Shown here piece by piece: positions 26,000 to 33,662 of a stretch of DNA of 40,589 nucleotides; the stretch's first letter is position 1, and the number at the start of each line of letters is the position of its first letter. Below the pieces are notes generated by a model that was not told where the DNA came from, searched no databases, and saw only the letters and a program-made list of their open reading frames with translations. The position numbers and the translations under genes are program-made. Origin of the DNA: Mycobacterium sp. Its GTDB lineage: Bacteria; Actinomycetota; Actinomycetes; Mycobacteriales; Mycobacteriaceae. The DNA lies in the NCBI GenBank assembly GCA_025965895.1, contig JAOPWC010000166.1:1-40589 (forward strand), given 5' to 3'.

Positions 26000-26344
26000 A
26001 TGGCAAACAATTCGGATCGCAAGGCCAATTCGGGTCGCAAGGCGAGTTCGGATCGCACGGCCAATTCGGATCGCACGGCCAATTCGGATCGCAAGGCGAC
26101 CCATCGAAGCGCCATCGAACGCATCAAAGACGCCGAGAGCTTCGCTATGGACCTTCCGGTCGTCGGCCGTGTCCGGATACCGCGTCCTGAGCAGCTTGCC
26201 TACTATGGCGCGCTGGCGGCGCTGGCCGCCGCCGAACTCATCGAATGGCCCATCGCGCTGATCCTCGGCGCAGGCCATGCGCTGGCGCAGAACCAGCACA
26301 GCCGGATGGCGCAGGAAATCGGGGAGGCGCTCGAGGACGCCTGA
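26000..26344 (+). CDS. Small protein with hexapeptide repeats and LIEWP membrane segment (114 aa)
   Basis: ATG 26000 has GGAGGG at 25988-25993; an in-frame ATG at 25982 overlaps the ATPase stop. Residues 4-33 are five copies of a six-residue unit (N/S-S-D/G-R-K/T-A), very hydrophilic and basic. The C-terminal half has a hydrophobic segment (LAAAELIEWPIALILGAGHA, about 70-93) like the LVEWP segment of the 21113 protein. The two are probably paralogues flanking the ATPase, with repeats added to this one. Likely a membrane-associated accessory protein. Confidence 0.75.
   Translation: MANNSDRKANSGRKASSDRTANSDRTANSDRKATHRSAIERIKDAESFAMDLPVVGRVRIPRPEQLAYYGALAALAAAELIEWPIALILGAGHALAQNQHSRMAQEIGEALEDA
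26009..26098 (+). repeat. Five tandem 18-bp coding repeats
   Basis: Units at 26009, 26027, 26045, 26063 and 26081, each built around AATTCGGATCGCAAGGCC with one to three changes. Because 18 is a multiple of three, copy-number changes keep the frame; the locus may vary in length between strains. Confidence 0.9.
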
Positions 26345-26385
26345 ACCGCTTGCAGCGGTTGCCGGGTCTGTGCCCGCCGGCGCGC

Positions 26386-26391
26386 TACTGT
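26386..26391 (+). promoter_or_regulatory. -10 box of the 26398 gene (leaderless start)
   Basis: TACTGT lies 6 nt before ATG 26398, with no ribosome site. Confidence 0.45.
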
Positions 26392-26397
26392 GCCAGC

Positions 26398-26844
26398 ATG
26401 ATCCGCCGCTGGCGTCCCGGTTGGCTGGTGGTGGTGTGCGGGGCGGTGGTGGCGGGCAGCGGTTGGCTGCCGTGGCTGACGACGCACGCGGGAGGCGGCG
26501 GACACGCGAGCGCGATCGGCGGAGCGGTGGGGAGCCTCGTGCTGCCGCCCCGATTCGGTGCCGGGCAGCTGATCGTGCTGCTCGCCTCCACGTTGATCGT
26601 GGCCGGCGCGATGACCGCGCGCGGGTTCTCGACCCGGATGTCGGCGATCGCGGCCCTGCTGATTTCGGCGCTGCTTGCCCTGCTGACCGCGTGGTACTAC
26701 CACCTCAACGTCAAGCCGCCCGTCGGGGCGGGCTACGGGTTTTACGTCGGTGCCGCCGGAGTGGCTGGGGCCCTGGTGTTTTCGGTATGGGCCGTGATCG
26801 CGGGGATGACCGCTTCTCAGTCGATGTCGCGGGCAGCACCGTGA
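26398..26844 (+). CDS. Four-helix membrane protein, unknown function (148 aa)
   Basis: Begins MIRRWRPGWLVVVCGAVV at ATG 26398. About four membrane segments are visible: about 9-24, about 55-75, about 80-100 and about 115-138. A short extracytoplasmic loop after helix 1 is rich in Gly and His (THAGGGGHA). This resembles mycobacterial small Trp/Gly-containing membrane proteins but matches no named family I can give. Its last codon overlaps the GTG of the GNAT gene (GTGA at 26841-26844). Confidence 0.75.
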   Translation: MIRRWRPGWLVVVCGAVVAGSGWLPWLTTHAGGGGHASAIGGAVGSLVLPPRFGAGQLIVLLASTLIVAGAMTARGFSTRMSAIAALLISALLALLTAWYYHLNVKPPVGAGYGFYVGAAGVAGALVFSVWAVIAGMTASQSMSRAAP

Positions 26845-27431
26845 CCCGGTTCGTCGAACCCGTGGTGCTGACGGGCCGCGAGTTCGTGCGGTTAGAGCCG
26901 CTGACCGCCGGTGACGTGGCCGAGATCGCGACCGCCGCCGCGGACGGCGACGCGGGCCGGCTGTGGTTCACGGTCGCGCCGTCGCCGGACACCGCCGAGA
27001 GCTGGGTGCGGCGGATGCTCGCGCTGCAGCAGGTCGGCGGCCTTACGTTCGTCGTGCGTCGGCCGGATGGGGAAGCGCTCGGCTCGTCGAGTTATCTCAA
27101 CGTCGACGCCGACAACCGTCGGCTGGAGATCGGCGCGACGTGGTATGCGGCATCGGCCCGGCGTACCGGGGTCAACGCCGAATGCAAGCTGCTGATGCTA
27201 GGCCACGCGTTCGAGGTGCTCGGATGTGTTGCCGTGGAGTTCCGCACCCACTTCTTCAACAGCACCAGCAGAGCGGCCATCGAGCGGCTCGGCGCCAAGC
27301 TCGACGGCGTGCTGCGCAGCCATCAACTGCTGCCCGACGGGTCGCGCCGCGATACCGCCGTGTACTCAATTCTCGACATCGAGTGGCCCGCGGTGCGCAA
27401 CAACCTGGAGTTCCGGCTAGGGCGACGTTAG
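26841..27431 (+). CDS. GNAT-family N-acetyltransferase (RimJ/RimL type)
   Basis: 196 aa from GTG 26841, overlapping the previous stop by 4 bp. Motifs of the RimJ-like branch: REFVRLEPLTAGDVAEI at the start, GSSSYLNVDADNRRLEIG (beta4/beta5), the acetyl-CoA loop RRTGVNAECKLLMLGHAFE, and VEFRTHFFNSTSRAAIERLG near the end. Probably acetylates a protein N-terminus or a small molecule. Coupling to the membrane protein suggests a shared transcript. Confidence 0.87.
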   Translation: MTRFVEPVVLTGREFVRLEPLTAGDVAEIATAAADGDAGRLWFTVAPSPDTAESWVRRMLALQQVGGLTFVVRRPDGEALGSSSYLNVDADNRRLEIGATWYAASARRTGVNAECKLLMLGHAFEVLGCVAVEFRTHFFNSTSRAAIERLGAKLDGVLRSHQLLPDGSRRDTAVYSILDIEWPAVRNNLEFRLGRR

Positions 27432-27464
27432 CCAGAGGCCCCCGTAGGTGATGGCGCGGCGGAC

Positions 27465-27470
27465 CATACT
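27465..27470 (+). promoter_or_regulatory. -10 box of the MFS gene (leaderless start)
   Basis: CATACT lies 6 nt before GTG 27477. Confidence 0.45.
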
Positions 27471-27476
27471 GATCCT

Positions 27477-28925
27477 GTGACCACCCGCACGGGCTCGCGA
27501 CGCCGGGTGCTGGCGGTCGCGATCCTGGCGTCATTCGTGGCGTTCCTCGACGGATCGGTCGTCAACCTCGCGCTGCCCGCCATTGCCCGTGACCTGGGCG
27601 GGGGACTGGCGCTGCAGCAGTGGATCGTCGACTCCTACCTGTTGTCGCTCGGGGCGCTGATCTTGCTCGCCGGGTCGATCTCGGACATGTTCGGGCGCGT
27701 GCCGGTGCTTCGCTTCGGGCTTGTCGCGTTCGGCGCGGGTTCGGTGCTGGCGGCAGCCGCCCCGTCAGGTGCGGTGCTCGTCGTGGCCCGTCTCGTCCAG
27801 GGCCTCGGCGCCGCGTTTCTGGTGCCCAGTTCGCTGGCGCTGATCAACTCCACGTTCGTCGGTGACGAGCAGCCGAGGGCGATCGGCACGTGGACCGCAT
27901 GGACCGGCACCGCCTTCGTGGCAGGGCCGCTGCTGGGCGGGCTGGCCGTGGATCTGTTGAACTGGCGGTGGATCTTCGTGCTGTCGGCGATCCCCGTGGT
28001 GGTGACCTTCGCGATGACAGTCGGGCTGAATCGCGAGGGCCGACGCGACCCCGTTCGGGGCCACATCGACCTGCCGGGCGCCGTGCTGGCCGCGGTGGGC
28101 CTGGCCGGGACGGTATACGCGCTGATCGAACTGCAGCGGCTCGGCTTTCGACACCCCGCCATCGCCACCTCGCTGGTGGTCGGCGTGATCAGCCTGATCG
28201 CGTTCGTATGGTGGGAGTTCCGCTCGCCTTATCCGATGGTGCCGATGCATCTGTTCGCGATCCGCAACTTCGGCGTGGGGAACCTCGCAACGGCGTTCAT
28301 CTACGCGGGCGTGTCGATGGGCATGCTGGTCGTTGCGCTGTTCACTCAAGAGGTGGCAGGGTTCACGGCGACAGAGGCCGGGATCGCGACGCTGCCGTTG
28401 CCTGTCCTGTCGTTCCTGCTGGCGAGCCGGGTGGGGGAACTCGCGGCCAGATTCGGCCCACGCATATTCATGGCTTGCGGGCCGCTGCTCGCCTGCGTCG
28501 GGTTTGTGCTGATAAATCCGAGGCAGGGAGCGTTCAACTTCTGGACGCAGATGCTGCCGGGGCTGGTGATCTTCGGGCTCGGCATGACCATCGCCGTGAC
28601 ACCCCTGACGTCGGCGATCCTCGCCACCGTCGATCCATCACAAAGCGGCATCGGATCGGCGATCAACAACGCGGTGTCGCGTATTGCCGGCCTGATCGCG
28701 GTGGCAGTCACCGGCCTGATTGCTTCGGGGGCGATGACCTACGGCAGCTTCCGCCGGGTGGCGCTCGTCACCGCTGCGCTGTTCTTGGCCGGCGGGCTCG
28801 TCTCGGCGTGGGGAATCCGCAATCAACCACACCGCACGGAAGCGGTTGCGCCGGAAGCGCTTGCGCGCTGCCGCGACCGGATCACCGCCCCACCCGGTGC
28901 GTCTGCTCGGCGCGGTAGCGGCTAG
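27477..28925 (+). CDS. MFS drug-efflux transporter (DHA2/EmrB-QacA type)
   Basis: 482 aa from GTG 27477, with 12-14 hydrophobic segments. The DHA2 signature in helix 1 is FLDGSVVNLALPAIARDL; the QQWIVDSYLLSLGALILLAG segment precedes loop motif A (GSISDMFGRV); and the motif C region is GPLLGGL. A proton-driven exporter of drugs or lipophilic compounds; the substrate is unknown. The last 4 bp overlap the convergent cyclase stop. Confidence 0.88.
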   Translation: MTTRTGSRRRVLAVAILASFVAFLDGSVVNLALPAIARDLGGGLALQQWIVDSYLLSLGALILLAGSISDMFGRVPVLRFGLVAFGAGSVLAAAAPSGAVLVVARLVQGLGAAFLVPSSLALINSTFVGDEQPRAIGTWTAWTGTAFVAGPLLGGLAVDLLNWRWIFVLSAIPVVVTFAMTVGLNREGRRDPVRGHIDLPGAVLAAVGLAGTVYALIELQRLGFRHPAIATSLVVGVISLIAFVWWEFRSPYPMVPMHLFAIRNFGVGNLATAFIYAGVSMGMLVVALFTQEVAGFTATEAGIATLPLPVLSFLLASRVGELAARFGPRIFMACGPLLACVGFVLINPRQGAFNFWTQMLPGLVIFGLGMTIAVTPLTSAILATVDPSQSGIGSAINNAVSRIAGLIAVAVTGLIASGAMTYGSFRRVALVTAALFLAGGLVSAWGIRNQPHRTEAVAPEALARCRDRITAPPGASARRGSG

Positions 28926-29716
28926 GCCGAGAGGTCAACCGGGTAGACGCGGTGGGTGCCGCGGAAGCCCTTCAACTCGACCGTCACGCCGGCGCCGAAA
29001 GCCGCGCCGTCACCCACCGCGTCGCGGACCGACTCGCTCACCAGGATTTCGCCTCCGTCGGCCGCGGCGGCCACCCGCGCGGCCATCGCGACATTGCGTC
29101 CGAACAAGTCGTCGCCCCTCCGCACCGACTTGCCGACGTGGATTCCGATTCGGACCCGCACATCTCTGTCCCGCTGCTTTTTTGCGCCACCACTGAGCGC
29201 CCGCTGCAGGTCGATTGCACACTGGACGGCCTCGTCGGGATGCGCGAACGCGATCATGAAACCGTCCCCCTGGCTCTTGACCACGTGCCCGGAATGGTGG
29301 TCAACCAGCTTGCGGATCAACTTGTCGTGACGGTCGATCAGCTTCACCCACGCATGGTCACCGATCCGCTCGTTGAGCGCGGTCGAGTCCTCGATATCGG
29401 AGAACAGGATCGCGACATTGCCGTCCGGCGCAAGCCGGGCCAGGTCGGGCCGTTCGACTTCCGCCCAGTCCGCCAGCTCCTCGATCGAGCTGCGCACCGC
29501 GGCGCCAAAGCCCTGACTGCGCACCAGGTTCGCGGTCTGCCAGACGGTTTTCACCGCCTCCCGGCCCCCGGAGATAAGCCGTTGGCGCGCGTCGAGCCGG
29601 TTCCGCAACTCCGCTGCGTCCCGTCGACTCCGGGTCAACAGCACCCATAGGATGATCAGGCCGACTGCCTCGACGACCGTCACGGCAGCGACCGCCCAGC
29701 TGAAGACGTCGCTCAT
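28922..29716 (-). CDS. Membrane-anchored class III adenylyl/guanylyl cyclase
   Basis: 264 aa from ATG 29716, one base after the stop of the upstream gene, so it is the last gene of the coupled operon 33479-28922. One N-terminal membrane helix (about 5-28) precedes the cyclase domain (about 100-262). Catalytic features: metal Asp in ILFSDIEDST, Lys and second metal Asp in VVKSQGDGFMIAF, and the DLFGRNVAMAARV segment carrying the transition-state Asn and Arg. The purine-specifying Lys favours ATP, hence cAMP. The placement suggests cyclic nucleotide output linked to the membrane module. Confidence 0.88.
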   Translation of the reverse strand: MSDVFSWAVAAVTVVEAVGLIILWVLLTRSRRDAAELRNRLDARQRLISGGREAVKTVWQTANLVRSQGFGAAVRSSIEELADWAEVERPDLARLAPDGNVAILFSDIEDSTALNERIGDHAWVKLIDRHDKLIRKLVDHHSGHVVKSQGDGFMIAFAHPDEAVQCAIDLQRALSGGAKKQRDRDVRVRIGIHVGKSVRRGDDLFGRNVAMAARVAAAADGGEILVSESVRDAVGDGAAFGAGVTVELKGFRGTHRVYPVDLSA

Positions 29717-29717
29717 G

Positions 29718-31073
29718 TCAGCCGCCAAACAGTAGGTACAGGCCGGTGAAGGTGTAGCCGACCATGACGAGCATCATCGCCAATTGACCGGTCAGCTGGT
29801 GGCCCTGGGGCAGAATTCGCAGTGCCTTGTCGTGCGCGGCGATGACCGCGGTGATATGGCCGGCTACCACACATCCGACCCGGATCGTCGCGAGTACCAC
29901 CGGATGCGACGACAGAATGTAGGACACCTGCTGATCGCCCAGCCCGAGAAGGTCCCATCCGCGGCCGAACGGGTCGCCCAACTGAATGAACGTCTGCTGA
30001 CCTCGCTCTACCAGGAACGTCAGGTAGTGAGCGAAGATGTATCCCACCACGATCGGGATGAGCGAATGCGCCATCTGGCCGGGCAGCGCCCGCCGCTGCT
30101 GACGGTCCACGCCGCCCGTCGCCATCGCCGCCAGCGAGAACGTCACCGCGACAACCAACGCGAATATCAGCAGCCCAACCGTTTTGACGAAGGAGGTCGC
30201 CACCTCGCTCGGCACGAACGAGGCGTGACGCGCGAGGCCGTCGGCGAAGCTGCGCCATCCCACCGTCGAGGAGAAGCTGTCGAACGCCGTCGAGCCCAGC
30301 AGCACCGACAGCACGGCAACCACGCCAGGCCGAACCGGAAGAGAGGGCAAGTGGTCGAACGGGTTGCCGATCACGATCCGATGCGTTTCGGGGTTCCGCC
30401 GAAACGGCGACAACCGCGACACCGCCATGCTGTACACCTCGAACGGGTCAGCACCTGCGAACCATCGCTGGCCCCACACCGCCGCACCGGCCAGCATCAG
30501 CACCGCGTAGCAGAGCAGCCACATCTTCACGGCGATCAGTGAAGCCGAGTCAGGGCTGGCCAGTTCCAGCCACACGAAAGCGAACAGCCCGAACGCCGCC
30601 GGACGGTATCCCAGCCCTTCCGGGTAAGCGCGCGACCGAGATTTCAACCGCCGCGGCACGATTCGATACACGGTTCGCATGGGTGAGATGACCTGCCACA
30701 CCGGCCCGATCAACAGTGAGACCGCCACGAGTCCGACCCACAGCAGAACATAGAACACGCCGAGCAGAGCGTTCTGGTTGGTCTGCGGTCCCAGCAGTCC
30801 GGTGAGCACCAGCCAGACGGTCACCAACAGCGCGACAATGGAGACCACCCAGCGCGTGATCGGCGAGTCGACGACGGTCGTGATCCACTCCGGAAGGGGC
30901 CTGCCGGGTTTCGCCGGATCGAAACGCGGCCGTCGCCACGCGAACGCGACCACCGCAAAGGTGATCGTCAGCGCCCACGCCGCGCCAACCAAGGCGTACG
31001 CGTAGGGGACCGGTAGGTCGCTCGAACCGCCGAGCCCATGCGCCAGCACGTCGACGTGCTGGTCACCCGTCAC
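29718..31073 (-). CDS. Polytopic membrane protein of the copper-linked operon (451 aa)
   Basis: Start GTG 31073 overlaps the lipoprotein stop (GTGA). About 10-11 hydrophobic segments. His-containing spots include the N-terminal DQHVDVLAHGLGG, IFAHYLTF and GHITAVIAAHDKALRILP, in or near membrane helices. Related actinobacterial proteins are, as I recall, annotated 'fenitrothion hydrolase', a name that need not reflect the native role. It has no transporter-family signature that I recognise. Its fixed neighbours, a cupredoxin-like lipoprotein and the 615-aa protein with PmoC-like motifs, suggest it is a membrane subunit of one complex. Confidence 0.75.
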   Translation of the reverse strand: MTGDQHVDVLAHGLGGSSDLPVPYAYALVGAAWALTITFAVVAFAWRRPRFDPAKPGRPLPEWITTVVDSPITRWVVSIVALLVTVWLVLTGLLGPQTNQNALLGVFYVLLWVGLVAVSLLIGPVWQVISPMRTVYRIVPRRLKSRSRAYPEGLGYRPAAFGLFAFVWLELASPDSASLIAVKMWLLCYAVLMLAGAAVWGQRWFAGADPFEVYSMAVSRLSPFRRNPETHRIVIGNPFDHLPSLPVRPGVVAVLSVLLGSTAFDSFSSTVGWRSFADGLARHASFVPSEVATSFVKTVGLLIFALVVAVTFSLAAMATGGVDRQQRRALPGQMAHSLIPIVVGYIFAHYLTFLVERGQQTFIQLGDPFGRGWDLLGLGDQQVSYILSSHPVVLATIRVGCVVAGHITAVIAAHDKALRILPQGHQLTGQLAMMLVMVGYTFTGLYLLFGG

Positions 31074-31465
31074 TGCTGAACTTGGATGGTGCCGACGGTG
31101 CGATTCAGCTTATGGAGTTCGACCTCGACCTGGCCCGGCACATTCACAGTGAACTGGAATATCTGGCCCTGTTTCGGCTCGACAGTGAATTCGTGGTCAG
31201 GTGTCGAGTGGGCGTGCAGCTCATCGTCCGCGTCGCTATTGACCCGGAACTCGATCGGTTGCCCGACCTTTGCCTGCCACTGCGCGTTGGTCGGCGCGAC
31301 GTTGCCCTTGCTGATCGTCACGTCCACCACGACGGCGGGCGCTGACGGCTGTTGGGATGCAGAGGAACTGGATGCCGTTCCGCCGTCGCCGCTCTTGGAG
31401 CCGCCGCAGCCGCCGCTCACAAGTGCCACCACCGCCAGGAGGGTGATCAGGGGCGGTGTCATCAT
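31070..31465 (-). CDS. Cupredoxin-like lipoprotein (131 aa)
   Basis: ATG 31465 overlaps the stop of the 57-aa gene (ATGA). A signal peptide with lipobox (VSGGC, Cys20) gives a membrane-anchored extracytoplasmic protein; a Ser-rich linker follows. The domain (about 48-131) is cupredoxin-like: VDVTISKGNVAP, KVGQPIEFRV, DDELHAHSTPDHEF, and the C-terminal strands VEVELHKLNRTVGTIQVQQ. The His residues could bind copper, but there is no Cys ligand as in blue copper proteins. It resembles the cupredoxin_1/EfeO-N group. Probably the electron- or copper-handling subunit of the operon. Confidence 0.82.
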   Translation of the reverse strand: MMTPPLITLLAVVALVSGGCGGSKSGDGGTASSSSASQQPSAPAVVVDVTISKGNVAPTNAQWQAKVGQPIEFRVNSDADDELHAHSTPDHEFTVEPKQGQIFQFTVNVPGQVEVELHKLNRTVGTIQVQQ

Positions 31466-31635
31466 TCTTGCTTGTCGCTCCTATCAGCACCTTCCGAGTT
31501 GCCAGGGGTGCGCCGGTCACGCATCGCGACGTAGACGACTACGCCGACGACGGCGATGGCCGGGACAAACGCGGGTATCGCAAGCAGCAGATAATGGTGG
31601 GAGAGGATCTCGACATGCGGCGGCGGCCCGGTCAT
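31462..31635 (-). CDS. Single-helix membrane peptide (57 aa) inside the operon
   Basis: MTGPPPHVEILSHHYLLLAI starts at ATG 31635, overlapping the upstream TGA (ATGA), and the gene ends with an ATGA overlap into the next. One membrane helix (about 16-37) and a charged C-terminal tail. Three His lie just before the helix (H7, H13, H14), on the presumed outer face. Overlap on both sides shows it is translated with its neighbours; size and place suggest a small complex subunit. Confidence 0.75.
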   Translation of the reverse strand: MTGPPPHVEILSHHYLLLAIPAFVPAIAVVGVVVYVAMRDRRTPGNSEGADRSDKQE

Positions 31636-33479
31636 GCCTGCACCGTTGGACGGCGTTCGGCCTTGGCACCCTCCTGAGTCTCGCTGTTGTTGATGCGTGC
31701 ACCACCCCATGTCAGGCCTGCGACGACGATCAGTGTGCACACCAACACGACAAGACAGCCGATCGTCCACAGGAAGCCCGGCGTCTGCGGATTGCGTTCG
31801 CGCTGCAGGATTGTGATCTCGTGAACGAACTGGCGCGTTATCGAAGGCGGTGCCGGGGTCTCCGGCTGGTTGATGCCCGGATCGGCGGGCAGGTAAATCG
31901 GCGCGGCGGTCAACATTCTGCCGTCGTGCACGCGCAGCAGCGTCTTCCAGCTTCCCCATACCGGGACCGGTTTCGTCGACCGGTAGTGGCCGGGCCCGAG
32001 TCGCTCGAGACGATCCACGATCAGGCCGCGGTCGTTGGCGAAGCCACCTTGCCACGACAGAATAGAGACCCATTCAGGGTTGTCGCTGACCAGGTTCGGC
32101 GGATTCATCCGCACGTCGGCCGACACCATACGGTGATCGCCGCTGGAGGGTAGGTCGGTCAAAGTCATGGTCGCGGTTGCGTTCTCCGGCACGGTGTAGC
32201 GCAGGCCGTTGGCGGTGGCGCCACCGATGACCACCACAGTCAGCGCCACCAGACCGACCCCGACCGCTCGCCCGGGTAGCCGCCGGCCGGTGAGCACCAT
32301 GCCCACCATGCCGCCGCATGCGCCGGCGAGGAGGCCAACGGGTACGGCCATTGCGAGCGCCTCCAGGTACATGCTCGTCGGCCACGGGTAGTAGTAGACC
32401 GCGCCGATCCACAACGATTCCAGCCACAGCCCGACAGTGCTCACCACCAGGCCGCTGACGGCGCCGAACAGGATGGGCCGCTCGAGCAACGGTGTCAGTG
32501 CGATCAGTTCGACCACGATGGCCGCCCCGAGGTACAGCGCGAACCAGTTGATCGGCGCACCGAGAATTGGGCCGACCACCAGGGCAACCGCGCCACGGAG
32601 GGCGATGGCGATCAGCGCCGCGATGATGGCGGCCCCGCGACCCAGCATCAGCCGTGCGGCGACCAACGCGACCGCGGCCGCGGCCCCGATCAACATCGGC
32701 TGGAACACCAACCGGAATTGCGGTACGCCGAAATCGTATTCGATCTGGAACACCGACAGCCCGATCACGACGCCAGCGAAAGCCAGGTACTGCATGAACT
32801 TCAGGCCGATGCCGTCGGCCAGCTTATCGGGGCCCATCGCCTTGCGTCCCTCGTATTCGAGATACAAGGCGGTCAGGGTGGAAAGACCGGCGCCGCCGAT
32901 CATCATCAGGTGCGTCGGGCCCCACAGTGTGACGTCCTGCCCGAAGGTCCGGTGCCACACGTCGTCGAGCGGAAAGCCGATCAAGGCATACAAACCGCAC
33001 CCGGCCATCAAAAGACCGCCGACGGGCGCATACCAGTTGCGGGTGATGCGCACGGCCGCAGGACCCGGCTTGTCGAACGGCAACACCACCGCCACCGCGC
33101 CGGCGAGGAACAGCAGGAACAGCCCGATCACGATGAAGTAGTGCGCCGGGTTGGCCAGCGGACCCGGGTCTCGACCCTTGCCGATGTGCCAGCTGACATC
33201 CCAGATGAACCCGAACAGCGCGCAGATCAGCGTCGCGGTGAAGATCGCGATCGGCAGCGCCACCCACGGAGGCCGCTTGAATCTGCGGCCAAACGCTTCG
33301 GCCAGCCTGGTCAGCCACGTAATCCGGTGAGTTCGGTGTAAATAGCCGATCCACAGCAGGCCGGCCCCCACGATCACCGCGACGATCGACAACGCGATCA
33401 CCTGGCCGATTGCGGCGCCGCCACCTTCTGACCCAGCGGCGTGGATGGACATTTCCGACGAGTCTTTGATCATCCCCAC
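31632..33479 (-). CDS. Polytopic protein with two PmoC-like D-x3-H...H motifs and a C-terminal extracytoplasmic domain
   Basis: 615 aa from GTG 33479, which is 6 nt after CATACT (leaderless); ATG 33473 is an alternative. About 12 membrane segments to about 425, a beta-rich extracytoplasmic domain (about 428-560, YtkA/FixH-like: LGPGHYRSTKPVPVWGSWKT) and a last helix (about 568-592). Motif 1 is DVSWH (Asp94, His98), then RD at 103-104 and PAH (His113). Motif 2 is DDVWH (Asp172, His176) with GPTH (His190). PmoC/AmoC binds copper through Asp-x3-His-x12-His in a similar DxSWH...RD...PSH context. This is the first gene of a five-gene coupled operon. No overall homology to PmoC is claimed. Confidence 0.78.
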   Translation of the reverse strand: MGMIKDSSEMSIHAAGSEGGGAAIGQVIALSIVAVIVGAGLLWIGYLHRTHRITWLTRLAEAFGRRFKRPPWVALPIAIFTATLICALFGFIWDVSWHIGKGRDPGPLANPAHYFIVIGLFLLFLAGAVAVVLPFDKPGPAAVRITRNWYAPVGGLLMAGCGLYALIGFPLDDVWHRTFGQDVTLWGPTHLMMIGGAGLSTLTALYLEYEGRKAMGPDKLADGIGLKFMQYLAFAGVVIGLSVFQIEYDFGVPQFRLVFQPMLIGAAAAVALVAARLMLGRGAAIIAALIAIALRGAVALVVGPILGAPINWFALYLGAAIVVELIALTPLLERPILFGAVSGLVVSTVGLWLESLWIGAVYYYPWPTSMYLEALAMAVPVGLLAGACGGMVGMVLTGRRLPGRAVGVGLVALTVVVIGGATANGLRYTVPENATATMTLTDLPSSGDHRMVSADVRMNPPNLVSDNPEWVSILSWQGGFANDRGLIVDRLERLGPGHYRSTKPVPVWGSWKTLLRVHDGRMLTAAPIYLPADPGINQPETPAPPSITRQFVHEITILQRERNPQTPGFLWTIGCLVVLVCTLIVVAGLTWGGARINNSETQEGAKAERRPTVQA

Positions 33480-33485
33480 GGCATG

Positions 33486-33491
33486 AGTATG
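33486..33491 (-). promoter_or_regulatory. -10 box of the five-gene operon (leaderless start)
   Basis: Minus-strand CATACT lies 6 nt before GTG 33479. The divergent space to the GAF-ANTAR gene (33480-33662) holds both promoters; no clear operator is seen. Confidence 0.5.
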
Positions 33492-33662
33492 GACTAAGGC
33501 GGACCGCCGGTACCAGTGTGTTGCGACAAGACACGTCTTTGCTGACGGTCAACAGCGTTCTGTGCGGATCATCTTCGCCGGCGTGAGCCTTATAGTGCAG
33601 CTGTGCTCAGAGGAGTGCTGCGCACGATTGCGGGCAGTGGATGATTCAAGGGAGTTCCGCGG

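Noticed and set aside
29718..33479. Calling the operon a true methane/ammonia monooxygenase
   Set aside because: Only the short metal motif and the cupredoxin partner resemble that family; lengths, topology and the PmoA/PmoB subunits do not match.
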